Positions 8,348 to 15,818 of a DNA stretch of 32,282 nucleotides are shown here, piece after piece. Made by a program: the position numbers and the translations under genes. The stretch is taken from the NCBI GenBank assembly GCA_023475715.1, contig JAMCVO010000453.1, positions 1-32,282 on the forward strand. Reading direction: 5' to 3'. Below the pieces are notes generated by a model. It saw nothing but the letters and a program-made list of their open reading frames with translations, ran no database searches and had not been told where the DNA came from. Numbering within the stretch: position 1 is the first letter of the stretch; every line of letters begins with the position of its first letter. Source of the stretch: Actinomycetota bacterium (GTDB lineage Bacteria; Actinomycetota; Humimicrobiia; Humimicrobiales; Humimicrobiaceae).

Positions 8348-9112
8348 TTATTTTATAAGAATTAAATTCAAGGTTATTGCTATCAGGGCAGAGATAAACC
8401 CAAACTTTTCAAAAAAGCTGTTGCCCCATGTTCGCGAGAGTGGAAGAATTTCATCTATTACTATATAAAACATTATTCCTGATACCAATGACAGCAAAAT
8501 AGCCAAAATATTGGCATTCAATACAGGAAAAAGTAAAGTTCCTGCAATTATGGCGCCTAAAAGAGGAGTAAGGCTTATAAAGAAGGACCACGTAAATACT
8601 TTTGTTTTGTTTCCTACAGCTTTATAAATCGGCATTGATATGGCTATTCCTTCAGGTATGTGATGCAAGGAAATGGCCACTCCAATTATTATACCCATCT
8701 TAACGTCAATAATTGAACTGAAAAAAACCGCAAGTCCCTCGGGAAAATTATGAAGCAGCACCCCCAATGCAATGTATGAGCCAGTCTTGAGTATTGCTCT
8801 GTCAGTATTGGTTTCATTTTCATTTTTTGATTCAAAGAATCTATCAATTACAAAATGATCCAAAAAAAATATAAAAATAAATCCTGAAATAAATAATAAA
8901 ATGGTATATAAAAGTCCAATCTGAGCTATCCCTTCGGGGATAAAATCCAGAAAGGATATTCCTATCATTATCCCTGCTGCCAGCCCTAGCGAAAAAGTAA
9001 AAAATTTATGATTGTCTTTTTTAGCTGCAAGTCCCACTACGTTCCCGATATTTATCGAAATACCTGCAATGAAAGTGATTATTATTGCATTTATCAGCTG
9101 ATGGCTGGTCAT
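8348..9112 (-). CDS. zupT: ZIP-family divalent metal transporter
   Basis: An inner-membrane transporter of 254 residues with about eight hydrophobic segments, importing zinc, iron or manganese down their gradients. The two metal-binding helices carry the diagnostic HNFPEG (121-126) and HHIPEG (150-155) motifs in the order seen in ZupT/GufA-type bacterial ZIP proteins. DFIPEG (56-61) in an earlier helix is also typical. The loop at 93-107 is polar and charged but not His-rich. The ribosome site before this ATG is weak. It stands between a tRNA gene on the other strand and an unrelated gene on the same strand, so it is probably its own transcription unit. The ZupT name is by family similarity; the metal is not certain. 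Confidence 0.92.
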   Translation of the reverse strand: MTSHQLINAIIITFIAGISINIGNVVGLAAKKDNHKFFTFSLGLAAGIMIGISFLDFIPEGIAQIGLLYTILLFISGFIFIFFLDHFVIDRFFESKNENETNTDRAILKTGSYIALGVLLHNFPEGLAVFFSSIIDVKMGIIIGVAISLHHIPEGIAISMPIYKAVGNKTKVFTWSFFISLTPLLGAIIAGTLLFPVLNANILAILLSLVSGIMFYIVIDEILPLSRTWGNSFFEKFGFISALIAITLNLILIK

Positions 9113-9202
9113 ATTTACGGAATAATTAAATTTTAAAATTGATATAATTTCATATTAATCTTTGCAAGTCAAAAAATAAATCAGGATAAGAATATTAAAA
9201 GA

Positions 9203-9235
9203 GATTGAACTCCAGCTTTTTACCGGAGTTCAATC
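9203..9235 (-). terminator. Hairpin after the helical-protein gene
   Basis: The arms GATTGAACTCC (9203-9213) and GGAGTTCAATC (9225-9235) are perfectly complementary over 11 bases with an 11-base loop. Read on the minus strand it follows the stop of the gene at 9252-9803 by about 16 bases and is followed by TCTTTTAATATT. This fits a rho-independent terminator with a modest U tract. Confidence 0.65.
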
Positions 9236-9251
9236 AAAGCAAAATATAAGA

Positions 9252-9803
9252 CTATGCCGATTTTTTCATAACTTCTTTAAACTTTTCAGGAAATTGTGCC
9301 ACAATCCCATCGGTTATTGCGTCAGACATTTCAAGAATTTCATCATGGACTTTGTCATAAGCCTTAACATCAGCAGCCCAGTCTCCCTTTAAGCGTGCAA
9401 CTGCTTCTTCAAGCGTAAGATCCAGGTGCATTTTCATCATTTTCTTGACCGCGTCAAGAGGCCAGTTTTTTGGATTTGCGCCACTTAAAAAAGCTGAAAT
9501 TTCATCTGCATTAGAATACCACTTCTGATTTTCTGTTTTGAGTTTATCCTGATTGCCGGCTTTGGCAGCAGTCAGCACTTCATAAGCTCCGGATATGTGC
9601 TCTTTTAATAACTTTATAAGCTTATCGCCTGCTGCATTGCCATAATATGGCTTTATTGCATTTCCTATGTCTTCCTGATTTTTCATAAGACGGTCCACTG
9701 CAGCATTTGTATCGTCCAGGCTGGCTGCAGCACTTATTATTACTACCCTTGTCCACATTACGTGGTCTTCCCATAGCTTTCTCATGTCACATCGTAATTT
9801 CAT
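9252..9803 (-). CDS. Uncharacterised helical protein with LWEDHVMWTR motif
   Basis: A protein of 183 residues with a strong AAGGAGG site before the ATG. It has no signal peptide or membrane segment and is predicted mostly helical. The N-terminal KLWEDHVMWTRVVIIS (9-24), the central KPYYGNAAGDKLIKLLKEHI and a C-terminal ITDGIVAQFPEKF are features I associate with a small uncharacterised family in Gram-positive and environmental bacteria. Members are sometimes annotated, without support, as acetylglutamate kinase. Conserved His and Glu residues in helices would allow metal or cofactor binding, but this is not demonstrated. It lies between the ZIP transporter and arsM on the same strand, with wide gaps on both sides. 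No function is assigned. Confidence 0.8.
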   Translation of the reverse strand: MKLRCDMRKLWEDHVMWTRVVIISAAASLDDTNAAVDRLMKNQEDIGNAIKPYYGNAAGDKLIKLLKEHISGAYEVLTAAKAGNQDKLKTENQKWYSNADEISAFLSGANPKNWPLDAVKKMMKMHLDLTLEEAVARLKGDWAADVKAYDKVHDEILEMSDAITDGIVAQFPEKFKEVMKKSA

Positions 9804-10131
9804 TTTATACCTCCTTGTTCTTTTTAAAAAATTGTAAAAAATATTTTTTATGCATTTTAATTTGGTCTTATATATAAAAAATAATGAAGGAATTTACCTA
9901 ATTATGAGCAGTAAAAATAAAATTTTTTACTTTTATATATTTTATTACTGGATATTGCTTCATATATCTATTAATATCTATGATATTGTATTTTTGAAAA
10001 GCTTTAATTTTTTTTTAGTATAATCTTGGAGCACAATAATAGTAACGGTATTATGACCAGTATTACCCTGGTCATTTTATTGGTATTTGTTTAAATGAAG
10101 ATAAATACTTCGGATTTTTGCAGAAGCGGTA
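9804..10131. other. Gene-free stretch between two minus-strand genes
   Basis: The stretch has 328 bases and is very AT-rich. Its left end is the leader of the helical-protein gene (AAGGAGG near 9814-9820 on the minus strand). The only other structure I can support is a plus-strand promoter-like pair and a hairpin near 9994-10075, listed separately. I see no ORF with coding character. Confidence 0.6.
9994..10082 (+). ncRNA. Possible short transcript ending in a hairpin
   Basis: On the plus strand TTGAAA (9994-9999) and TATAAT (10019-10024) are spaced by 19 bases, slightly long for a sigma-70-type promoter. About 30 bases after the -10 element, ATGACCAG (10053-10060) and CTGGTCAT (10068-10075) form a perfect 8-bp stem with a 7-base loop, followed by TTTTATTGG. 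No plus-strand gene is nearby to explain either element. A small RNA of about 50 bases would fit. The hairpin might instead end arsM transcription from the other side, although there it lacks a T tract. Confidence 0.25.
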
Positions 10132-10971
10132 CTATCTTTTTGGTTTTAACGCATAAACTTTTATGCTTAAAATGGAATCCTTTAAGTCGTTAATCTGATT
10201 TTCAGATAAGTTTAAATCATTTATGATTGTTGCTGCAATACCATCACTTGCAATATAGGTAATGGGAAAAATAGCTTCATCCATTATTTTTACGTCTGTA
10301 AAACCAGCCTTCTTTATTGAATTTAAATAGCTGTCTTTAATTGTTGCCCCTGAAATACATCCTACATAAGCCGTAACATTATCTATAACAAAATCCGGCA
10401 ATTCTTTGGTTAAAACAATATCCGAAACCATTATTCTTCCTCCTGGTTTCAAAACCCGGAACGCTTCTGAAAAAACTCTATCCTTGTCAGGAGCGAGATT
10501 AATAACACAATTGGATATAATTATATCTATAATTTCATCGGCAACCGGTAAATTTTCAATCTCTCCCAATCTGAATTCAACATTGGGGAAATTGCCTTTC
10601 TTTGCATTTTCTCTTGCTTTTTCAAGCATTTCAGGAGTCATGTCAACTCCTATTATCCTGCCTTCTGGTCCGATTTTTTCAGCAGCCAGAAAACAATCGA
10701 AGCCTGCCCCTGAACCTAAATCCAACACTATTTCACCTTTGGCAAGTGAAGCCATTGCTATGGGATTTCCACATCCAAGACCTAAATTAGAGCCTTCCGG
10801 GACCTTATTTAAATCTTCTTCAGAATAACCTATGTTTGAGCTTATTTCTTTTGCCAGGTCCGTTTGTCCGCAGCAGTTAGAACTAACAGCAGATCCTGAG
10901 CAGCATGAGCTGCCCCTTGCAACTTTTGCATAGTTTTCTCTTACAACCTTTTTTACGTTTTCTTCTTTCAT
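10132..10971 (-). CDS. arsM: Arsenite S-adenosylmethionine methyltransferase
   Basis: ArsM methylates arsenite to mono-, di- and trimethylated arsenicals using SAM. The protein has 279 residues. The Rossmann SAM loop is LDLGSGAGFD (83-92), followed by GVDMTPEML. The three arsenic-binding cysteines of the family are present: Cys67 in GLGCGNP, Cys155 in SNCVINLAPDK and Cys205 in YVGCISGA. A Cys-rich N-terminal stretch (CCSGSAVSSNCC, 23-34) is also typical of bacterial ArsM and may bind As(III). A GAGGAAAT ribosome site precedes the ATG. No arsR or arsB is adjacent, so it appears to be a stand-alone detoxification gene with its own promoter at 11038-11066. Confidence 0.95.
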   Translation of the reverse strand: MKEENVKKVVRENYAKVARGSSCCSGSAVSSNCCGQTDLAKEISSNIGYSEEDLNKVPEGSNLGLGCGNPIAMASLAKGEIVLDLGSGAGFDCFLAAEKIGPEGRIIGVDMTPEMLEKARENAKKGNFPNVEFRLGEIENLPVADEIIDIIISNCVINLAPDKDRVFSEAFRVLKPGGRIMVSDIVLTKELPDFVIDNVTAYVGCISGATIKDSYLNSIKKAGFTDVKIMDEAIFPITYIASDGIAATIINDLNLSENQINDLKDSILSIKVYALKPKR

Positions 10972-11037
10972 AATTTCCTCTCAATGCAGCTAATGTATTA
11001 AAAATTAAATAGTAATTTAAAAGCTTGCATATTTTTG

Positions 11038-11066
11038 ATTATAATACATAATATTGAAATATTCAA
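11038..11066 (-). promoter_or_regulatory. arsM promoter with overlapping palindrome
   Basis: Read on the minus strand, TTGAAT (11061-11066) and TATAAT (11038-11043) are separated by exactly 17 bases, about 65 bases before the arsM ATG. The -35 element overlaps a small inverted repeat, TTGAA-TAT-TTCAA (11054-11066), resembling the TGAA..TTCA half sites of ArsR/SmtB repressors. The promoter call rests on consensus match and spacing; the operator is an inference. Confidence 0.55.
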
Positions 11067-11218
11067 ATATATAATTATATTAAATCGTCAGCATATTAAA
11101 TTAATAAATTTTGATAAATTTTAAGCAGATAAGTTCTTATATTTATAGGTTATAGAGATGTCCGATAAATTTATATGATGCAGATATCTTATAATAAATC
11201 ATTTCACATTAGCAATAT

Positions 11219-11247
11219 TTGGAAATTAAAACTAAATTGCATATAAT
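11219..11247 (+). promoter_or_regulatory. Promoter of the ferritin-like gene
   Basis: TTGGAA (11219-11224) and TATAAT (11242-11247) are 17 bases apart, and the gene's ATG follows 48 bases after the -10 element. The remaining gene-free sequence between arsM and this gene (10972-11295, 324 bases) holds the divergent arsM promoter and nothing else I can support. Confidence 0.55.
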
Positions 11248-11295
11248 GATCTCATTGTAAGCTAAAAATTTTAAAAATATTTAAAGGAGGATAAA

Positions 11296-11580
11296 ATGTT
11301 ATCAAGTTTTCCAATTGATCTAAACAAAGTAAAAAAAGAAAACATAGATCAGGAAGTCTTAAGACTAGCCATAATAGCTGAGCTCGATGCAATAAATCTA
11401 TATGAGCAGCTGACTGCATATACCGGCAACACAGATATCAAGAGAGTAATGCTTGATATAGCCAGGGAAGAAAAGACACATGTCGGAGAATTTCAGACAC
11501 TTCTTTTAATGCTTGACAAGCAGCAGGTTAGAGAACTTGAAGAGGGCAAGAAGGAAGTTGCAAAGGAATTGAAAAAATAG
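11296..11580 (+). CDS. Small ferritin-like protein (EncFtn/rubrerythrin type)
   Basis: A protein of 94 residues with a strong AAAGGAGG site. It has two predicted long helices with the iron-binding pattern of encapsulated ferritins: Glu29 in AELDAINLYEQ (28-38), then EEKTH with Glu59 and His62. The E-x29-E-x2-H spacing matches EncFtn, half of a normal four-helix ferritin, so an active site would form between two subunits. Such proteins oxidise Fe(II), often inside an encapsulin shell. No encapsulin gene lies within this window, and the C-terminal Lys/Glu tail (KKEVAKELKK) does not obviously match a shell-targeting peptide. A stand-alone iron-storage or peroxide-protection role is equally possible. 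Confidence 0.85.
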   Translation: MLSSFPIDLNKVKKENIDQEVLRLAIIAELDAINLYEQLTAYTGNTDIKRVMLDIAREEKTHVGEFQTLLLMLDKQQVRELEEGKKEVAKELKK

Positions 11581-12057
11581 ATTATTAGTGTTGGTTCACA
11601 GGCAAATTTAAGGAGTCCAAATCGACAAATTTTGATAAATTTGTGGATTTATTATTATGTTGAATCCATGTATAAAAGAGCATACGAACTTCCGGATAAT
11701 TATAAATTCATATATCCGGAGCAATCCGGTATTTTCTTAATTACCTTATAATCTTCTATAAATGCAATAATTCTCATTTACTTAGTACGGTTGGGGTATA
11801 TTATGGGGTCTGCTTCATGGATTTTCTTTATTAATATTGAACTTAAATCCTCCATTGAAGCATATTTAATCTAAAATTAACCTGCTTGTAACATATCTGA
11901 AACAATTTGGTTATATAATTTGCTAATAATTTTTGAGTGCAGATGTCTGAAGGTATTTAATAAAAATCTGCTTTTCGTGGAATATTCATTATCTTTAGAA
12001 TGTGGTTTTGAGCAAAATATAAATTTATTTACAAAGTCTTTTTAAAAGTAGGTTATC
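11581..12057. other. Gene-free stretch before amt
   Basis: The 477 bases show no convincing ORF. Two structures are visible. The first is a perfect 8-bp stem with a 4-base loop at 11625-11644 (ACAAATTT/AAATTTGT), followed by an AT-rich tail, possibly a weak terminator of the ferritin-like gene. The second is an 8-bp inverted repeat TCCGGATA/TATCCGGA at 11691-11720. A 16-base sequence within the first hairpin (11627-11642) repeats exactly at 11106-11121, on the other side of the ferritin-like gene. The rest presumably holds the amt promoter and leader; I could not place a confident promoter. Confidence 0.5.
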
Positions 12058-13287
12058 ATGCAAATTAACTCAGGAGATACAGCCTGGATATTGATCTCAA
12101 CAGCTCTGGTTATGCTTATGACGCCAGGGCTTGCATTTTTTTATGGCGGAATGGTCAGAAGGAAAAATACTCTGTCCACAATAATGATGAGCTTTATGAC
12201 GCTGGGGCTCATTGGAGTGTTGTGGGTTCTATATGGTTACAGTTTAAGCTTCGGCAAGGATGTTCTGGGTATCATCGGAGGTTTGAATTTTTTAGGGCTT
12301 CAAAATGTCGGCCAGACTCCTTCGGCAGTTTATGCAACAACAGTGCCGCATTTATCCTTTATGGCTTATCAGATGATGTTTGCTGTCATAACTGTTGCTC
12401 TGATAACCGGTGCAGTAGTTGAAAGGATGAAATTCAGCGCTATCTTATTGTTTTCAATATTATGGTTTACTATTGTATATTCACCGATTGCACACTGGGT
12501 TTGGGGAGGCGGCTGGCTTGCAAAACTAGGCGCGCTGGATTTTGCCGGAGGTGCGGTCGTTCATATCAATGCAGGAGTATCTGCGCTTGCACTTGCAATG
12601 CTTTTAGGTCCGCGAAAAGGCTATAAAAATGGTTTTTCATCTGAGGCCCACAATGTCCCATATATTGTTATAGGGGCCGGAATTCTGTGGTTCGGCTGGT
12701 TCGGTTTTAATGCAGGAAGTGCTTTGACGTCAGGCGGTTTGGCATCAAGCGCATTTGTTGCAACTAATACTTCTGCCGCCGCCGCCGCGCTTACCTGGAT
12801 GCTTTTAAGCTGGTTTTACCACAGGCCGACAGTATCAGGCATAGCTACCGGAGCGGTGGCAGGGCTCGTTGCAATTACCCCGGCTGCAGGTTATGTCGTT
12901 CCTATTATGGGAATCCCGATCGGCATTGGTGCAACTCTTGTTTGCTTTTACATGATGCGTCTGCGGAATAAGACACGGGTTGATGAATCTCTTGATGTAT
13001 GGGCCTGTCATGGAATGGCCGGCACATGGGGTGCGATTGCTACAGGCATTTTTGCTACCGTAAAAGTAAATCCTGCAGGAGCAAACGGATTGATTACAGG
13101 TAATTTCCTGCTTTTAGGCAAACAGATGATTGCAGTTCTGGTAATATGGATTTTCTCTTTTATCATGACATGGCTTATCGGTAAACTTATAGATATAACC
13201 ATTGGACTTAGAGTCAGTGAAACCGAAGAGGTTGTCGGACTTGATATTTCCCAGCATGGAGAAAGAGCTTATGGCGGAGAGAATTGA
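12058..13287 (+). CDS. amt: Ammonium transporter
   Basis: An Amt/MEP/Rh-family trimeric channel that imports ammonium across the cytoplasmic membrane. The protein has 409 residues and about eleven membrane segments, starting with the conserved GDTAWILISTALVMLMTPG (6-24). The two pore histidines are His169 (VVHINAG) and His318 (ACHGMAGTWG). The GFNAGSAL motif (216-223) is also intact. There is no separate cleaved leader. It is followed after 86 bases by a PII gene, the standard partner that plugs the channel when nitrogen is plentiful. Ribosome site AGG(TTATC) is short. Confidence 0.97.
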   Translation: MQINSGDTAWILISTALVMLMTPGLAFFYGGMVRRKNTLSTIMMSFMTLGLIGVLWVLYGYSLSFGKDVLGIIGGLNFLGLQNVGQTPSAVYATTVPHLSFMAYQMMFAVITVALITGAVVERMKFSAILLFSILWFTIVYSPIAHWVWGGGWLAKLGALDFAGGAVVHINAGVSALALAMLLGPRKGYKNGFSSEAHNVPYIVIGAGILWFGWFGFNAGSALTSGGLASSAFVATNTSAAAAALTWMLLSWFYHRPTVSGIATGAVAGLVAITPAAGYVVPIMGIPIGIGATLVCFYMMRLRNKTRVDESLDVWACHGMAGTWGAIATGIFATVKVNPAGANGLITGNFLLLGKQMIAVLVIWIFSFIMTWLIGKLIDITIGLRVSETEEVVGLDISQHGERAYGGEN

Positions 13288-13373
13288 AAAAATGGTAACA
13301 CATCTGTTTTTCCGGATCCAATAATACAAAAATATAAATATTTTTAAAGATAAATTATCTCTGGAGTATTAGT

Positions 13374-13712
13374 ATGAAAAAGGTAGAAGCAATAATTCGT
13401 GAGGATAATTTTGCGCAGGTTAAGCATGCTCTGGAAGATAAAGGATTTGTAAGCATGACAATAAGCGACGTATCCGGAAGAGGCCAGCAAAAGGGCATTG
13501 CTTTAAAATGGCGTGCCGGAGAACACAGAGTTGAGTTTCTGCCTAAAAAGAAAATAGAAATAGTTGTTGAGGATAAGGATATTGATACAGTCATTAATAT
13601 AATCTGTGAAAACAGCCAAACAGGAATCTTTGGTGATGGCAAGATATTTGTAATACCGGTAGAAGAAGTCATACGAATAAGAACAAGAGAAAAAGGAACC
13701 GAAGCCATATAA
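13374..13712 (+). CDS. glnK: PII nitrogen regulatory protein (GlnK-like) with His51
   Basis: A PII trimer subunit of 112 residues that senses ATP/ADP and 2-oxoglutarate and blocks Amt when nitrogen is sufficient. The GGAG site is well placed. The T loop spans about 37-55 (GQQKGIALKWRAGEHRVEF). The B loop TGIFGDGKIF (83-92) and the FLPKKKIEIVV strand (55-65) match the family signatures. At position 51, where proteobacterial PII has the uridylylated Tyr, this protein has His, and no Ser or Tyr sits nearby in the loop apex. Regulation by uridylylation, adenylylation at Tyr51 or phosphorylation at Ser49 is therefore unlikely. Effector binding alone probably controls its interaction with Amt. Confidence 0.93.
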   Translation: MKKVEAIIREDNFAQVKHALEDKGFVSMTISDVSGRGQQKGIALKWRAGEHRVEFLPKKKIEIVVEDKDIDTVINIICENSQTGIFGDGKIFVIPVEEVIRIRTREKGTEAI

Positions 13713-13749
13713 CCGGAAAAGAAAAACCATATTAGAATGGAGCATTGGA

Positions 13750-13896
13750 ATGGAAAAACTTCAAACTCCTGTTTTGGCAAAGGTGAATGAATATACAAAA
13801 AAGTTTGTGTTTTTACTATTTGATTATGACAATCTTCATTGTATTATTAATACGCAGGATAAATCAGTATACCGGATAATTACACTTAGCATCTGA
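13750..13896 (+). CDS. Small ORF of 48 codons, unknown
   Basis: The ORF starts with ATG seven bases after a GGAG site and encodes a 48-residue protein beginning MEKLQTPVLAKVNEYTKK, followed by a hydrophobic patch FVFLLFDYD. It ends in two consecutive stop codons (TGA TAA). The same frame then stays open for 21 more codons (a Glu/Ala-rich stretch) straight into the DUF192 gene. It could be a real small gene at the end of the amt-glnK unit or a decayed piece of a longer N-terminus. I do not recognise it. Confidence 0.35.
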   Translation: MEKLQTPVLAKVNEYTKKFVFLLFDYDNLHCIINTQDKSVYRIITLSI

Positions 13897-13962
13897 TAAA
13901 ACCTAAAAGAAGAAGAAGCAGCAGGATTAGCAAAGAATATTTCTCAAACTTTTTTACCTGGC

Positions 13963-14316
13963 ATGAAAGTTTTTAGATTAAAAAATCCAACTTTGGAAGC
14001 CGAATTATTATTTGACTCTGTAAAAACTGCCGATAATTTTTTTATCAAGGCATTCGGGCTTATTTTTAGAAAAGAACCCAAACCTGGCGAAGGACTGCTT
14101 TTTTATAAATGCAACAGCATCCAAACCTTCTGGATGAGATTTGCAATAGATGTGGTTTTTCTCGATAAAAATAACAAAATATTGGCCTTAATTGCAGGAT
14201 TAAAACCTTTCAGGGTAACTCCGTTTATAAAAGGTGCCGATAAAGCATTGGAATTACGAAAGAGTTCAATAAAGAATTCAAAGCTTGAATTAAATGATAA
14301 ACTCCTGTTTGAATAG
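13963..14316 (+). CDS. DUF192 family protein
   Basis: A protein of 117 residues matching the DUF192/COG1430 family of small beta-rich proteins with no established reaction. The signature is GEGLLFYKCNSIQTFWMRF (93-111 bases removed; about residues 43-61), followed by AIDVVFLDKNNKIL and a FRVTPFIKGADKALEL segment. Many relatives are secreted or membrane-anchored; this copy has no signal peptide from the chosen ATG. No ribosome site precedes that ATG, and the frame is open 21 codons upstream without a standard start codon, so the true start is uncertain. It converges with glmM. Confidence 0.85.
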   Translation: MKVFRLKNPTLEAELLFDSVKTADNFFIKAFGLIFRKEPKPGEGLLFYKCNSIQTFWMRFAIDVVFLDKNNKILALIAGLKPFRVTPFIKGADKALELRKSSIKNSKLELNDKLLFE

Positions 14317-14442
14317 TTTTTCTGCCATGTTGCTTTCTTTTTGCAGAAAATCCTTTTTGAGTTTTCTTATTTTTTCGTCGTTATCGATTATAATATTCAT
14401 TACAAAAACAACCTGAGAAACACAGGAAAAATATTCAGAATA

Positions 14443-15792
14443 TCAACTCAGCTTATTTTTTATTACTTCAGCTATTTTTTTGGCAAACTCTTCTGTCTCT
14501 TTCTGAGTCGGACCTTCCACCATTACGCGGCACAAGGACTGTGTGCCGGAGTATCGGACAAGAACCCTGCCCCTGTCCCCAAGCTCTTTTTCTGCTTCTT
14601 TTATTGCATTTATAATTTCAGGGTATTCTTCAAGTGGGGGCGTGTTTTTAACATTGACATTTATTAAGACCTGTGGGAAAACTTCCATTATTTTCGCAAG
14701 CTCTGAAACCGGCTTGTTTTCTTTTTTTATGACTGCCAGAAGCTGCAGTGCGGATAATATGCCGTCGCCATTCGTATGGTGATCCAGAAAAATTATATGT
14801 CCCGAATCCTCTCCGCCTATTATTGCATCTTTTTTCTGCATTTCTTCAAGCACGTATCTGTCTCCGACCTTTGATTTTGCATGCTCTACACCCATTTTTT
14901 TAAGTGCTATGGAAAGCCCGATATTACTCATGACTGTTGTAATAAGGATATTATTTTTCAGCCTGTTCTCGGTTTTTAAATTTTTGGTGCAAATTGCCAG
15001 TATCTGGTCACCGCTCACAATGCTGCCCTTATCATCAACTACGATCAGCCTGTCACCATCACCATCGAAAGCCAGACCGATATCAGCTTTTGCTTGCCGT
15101 ACTTTTTTAGCAAGGCCTTCCGGATGGAGCGCCCCGCTGTTTAAGTTTATATTCTTCCCATCGGGATTTACATTCATGGTAATTACATTTGCTCTCATTT
15201 CTCTGAATAATACCGGTGCAACTTTATATGTTGCGCCGTTCGCGCAGTCAAGAACGATTTTCATACCTTCCAGGTTAAGGTTCCTTGGAAATGTTTGCTT
15301 CAAAAATACTATATAGCGGCCAAGAGCATCTTCTTCCCGGTAAGCTCTTCCGAGCCCCTCTGGAGGGGCAAGTTTTTCAGATATCTTTTTTGAAAATATA
15401 AGCTCTTCAATCTGAAGCTCCTGCTCATCTGTCAACTTAAAGCCTGTTTTTGAAAATATCTTAATTCCATTGTCTTCAAAAGGATTATGGGAAGCAGAAA
15501 TCATTATTCCGGCATCCGCATCCAGATTTGTTGTTATAAATGCGGTACCGGGAGTTGGAATTGGCCCTATGATTACTGCATCTGCTCCCATGGAAGTTAT
15601 GCCTGCCACGAGAGCGTTCTCAAGCATATATCCCGAAAGTCGGGTGTCTTTTCCGATAACTATTCTGGGCCTGTGCCCCTCTTTTTTTAATATACAGGCC
15701 ACCGCCTGTCCGATTTGCATTGCCATCTCGGATGTTATCGGATATTTATTGGCTATACCTCTTACTCCATCTGTTCCGAATAATTTTTCCAT
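14443..15792 (-). CDS. glmM: Phosphoglucosamine mutase
   Basis: GlmM converts glucosamine-6-phosphate to glucosamine-1-phosphate on the way to UDP-GlcNAc for peptidoglycan. The protein has 449 residues, the family length. It begins with KLFGTDGVRG (3-12). Catalytic Ser101 sits in ISASHNP (98-104), the Mg site is DGDGDR (243-248), the sugar-binding loop is GGEDSGH (326-332), and the phosphate-binding loop is RYSGTQ (413-418, commonly R.SGTE). An AAGGAAG ribosome site precedes the ATG. It follows the GlmU-like gene by 26 bases on the same strand, so the two probably form an operon for UDP-GlcNAc synthesis. Confidence 0.96.
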   Translation of the reverse strand: MEKLFGTDGVRGIANKYPITSEMAMQIGQAVACILKKEGHRPRIVIGKDTRLSGYMLENALVAGITSMGADAVIIGPIPTPGTAFITTNLDADAGIMISASHNPFEDNGIKIFSKTGFKLTDEQELQIEELIFSKKISEKLAPPEGLGRAYREEDALGRYIVFLKQTFPRNLNLEGMKIVLDCANGATYKVAPVLFREMRANVITMNVNPDGKNINLNSGALHPEGLAKKVRQAKADIGLAFDGDGDRLIVVDDKGSIVSGDQILAICTKNLKTENRLKNNILITTVMSNIGLSIALKKMGVEHAKSKVGDRYVLEEMQKKDAIIGGEDSGHIIFLDHHTNGDGILSALQLLAVIKKENKPVSELAKIMEVFPQVLINVNVKNTPPLEEYPEIINAIKEAEKELGDRGRVLVRYSGTQSLCRVMVEGPTQKETEEFAKKIAEVIKNKLS

Positions 15793-15818
15793 ATCTTATT
15801 TTCTTCCTTTATTTCTCT

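Noticed and set aside
10406..10828. Plus-strand ORFs inside arsM, and similar long ORFs opposite glmM and tadA
   Set aside because: They are antisense shadows of clear genes and have no ribosome site or family resemblance.
11106..11642. Exact 16-base repeat (AAATTTTGATAAATTT) flanking the ferritin-like gene as att-like or transposon ends
   Set aside because: The repeat is AT-rich and of low complexity, with no integrase or other element feature; chance is likely.
14290..14400. Minus-strand ORF of 36 codons between DUF192 and glmM
   Set aside because: The Lys/Glu-rich peptide looks plausible, but there is no ribosome site, it overlaps the DUF192 end, and it lies beyond the glmM stop.
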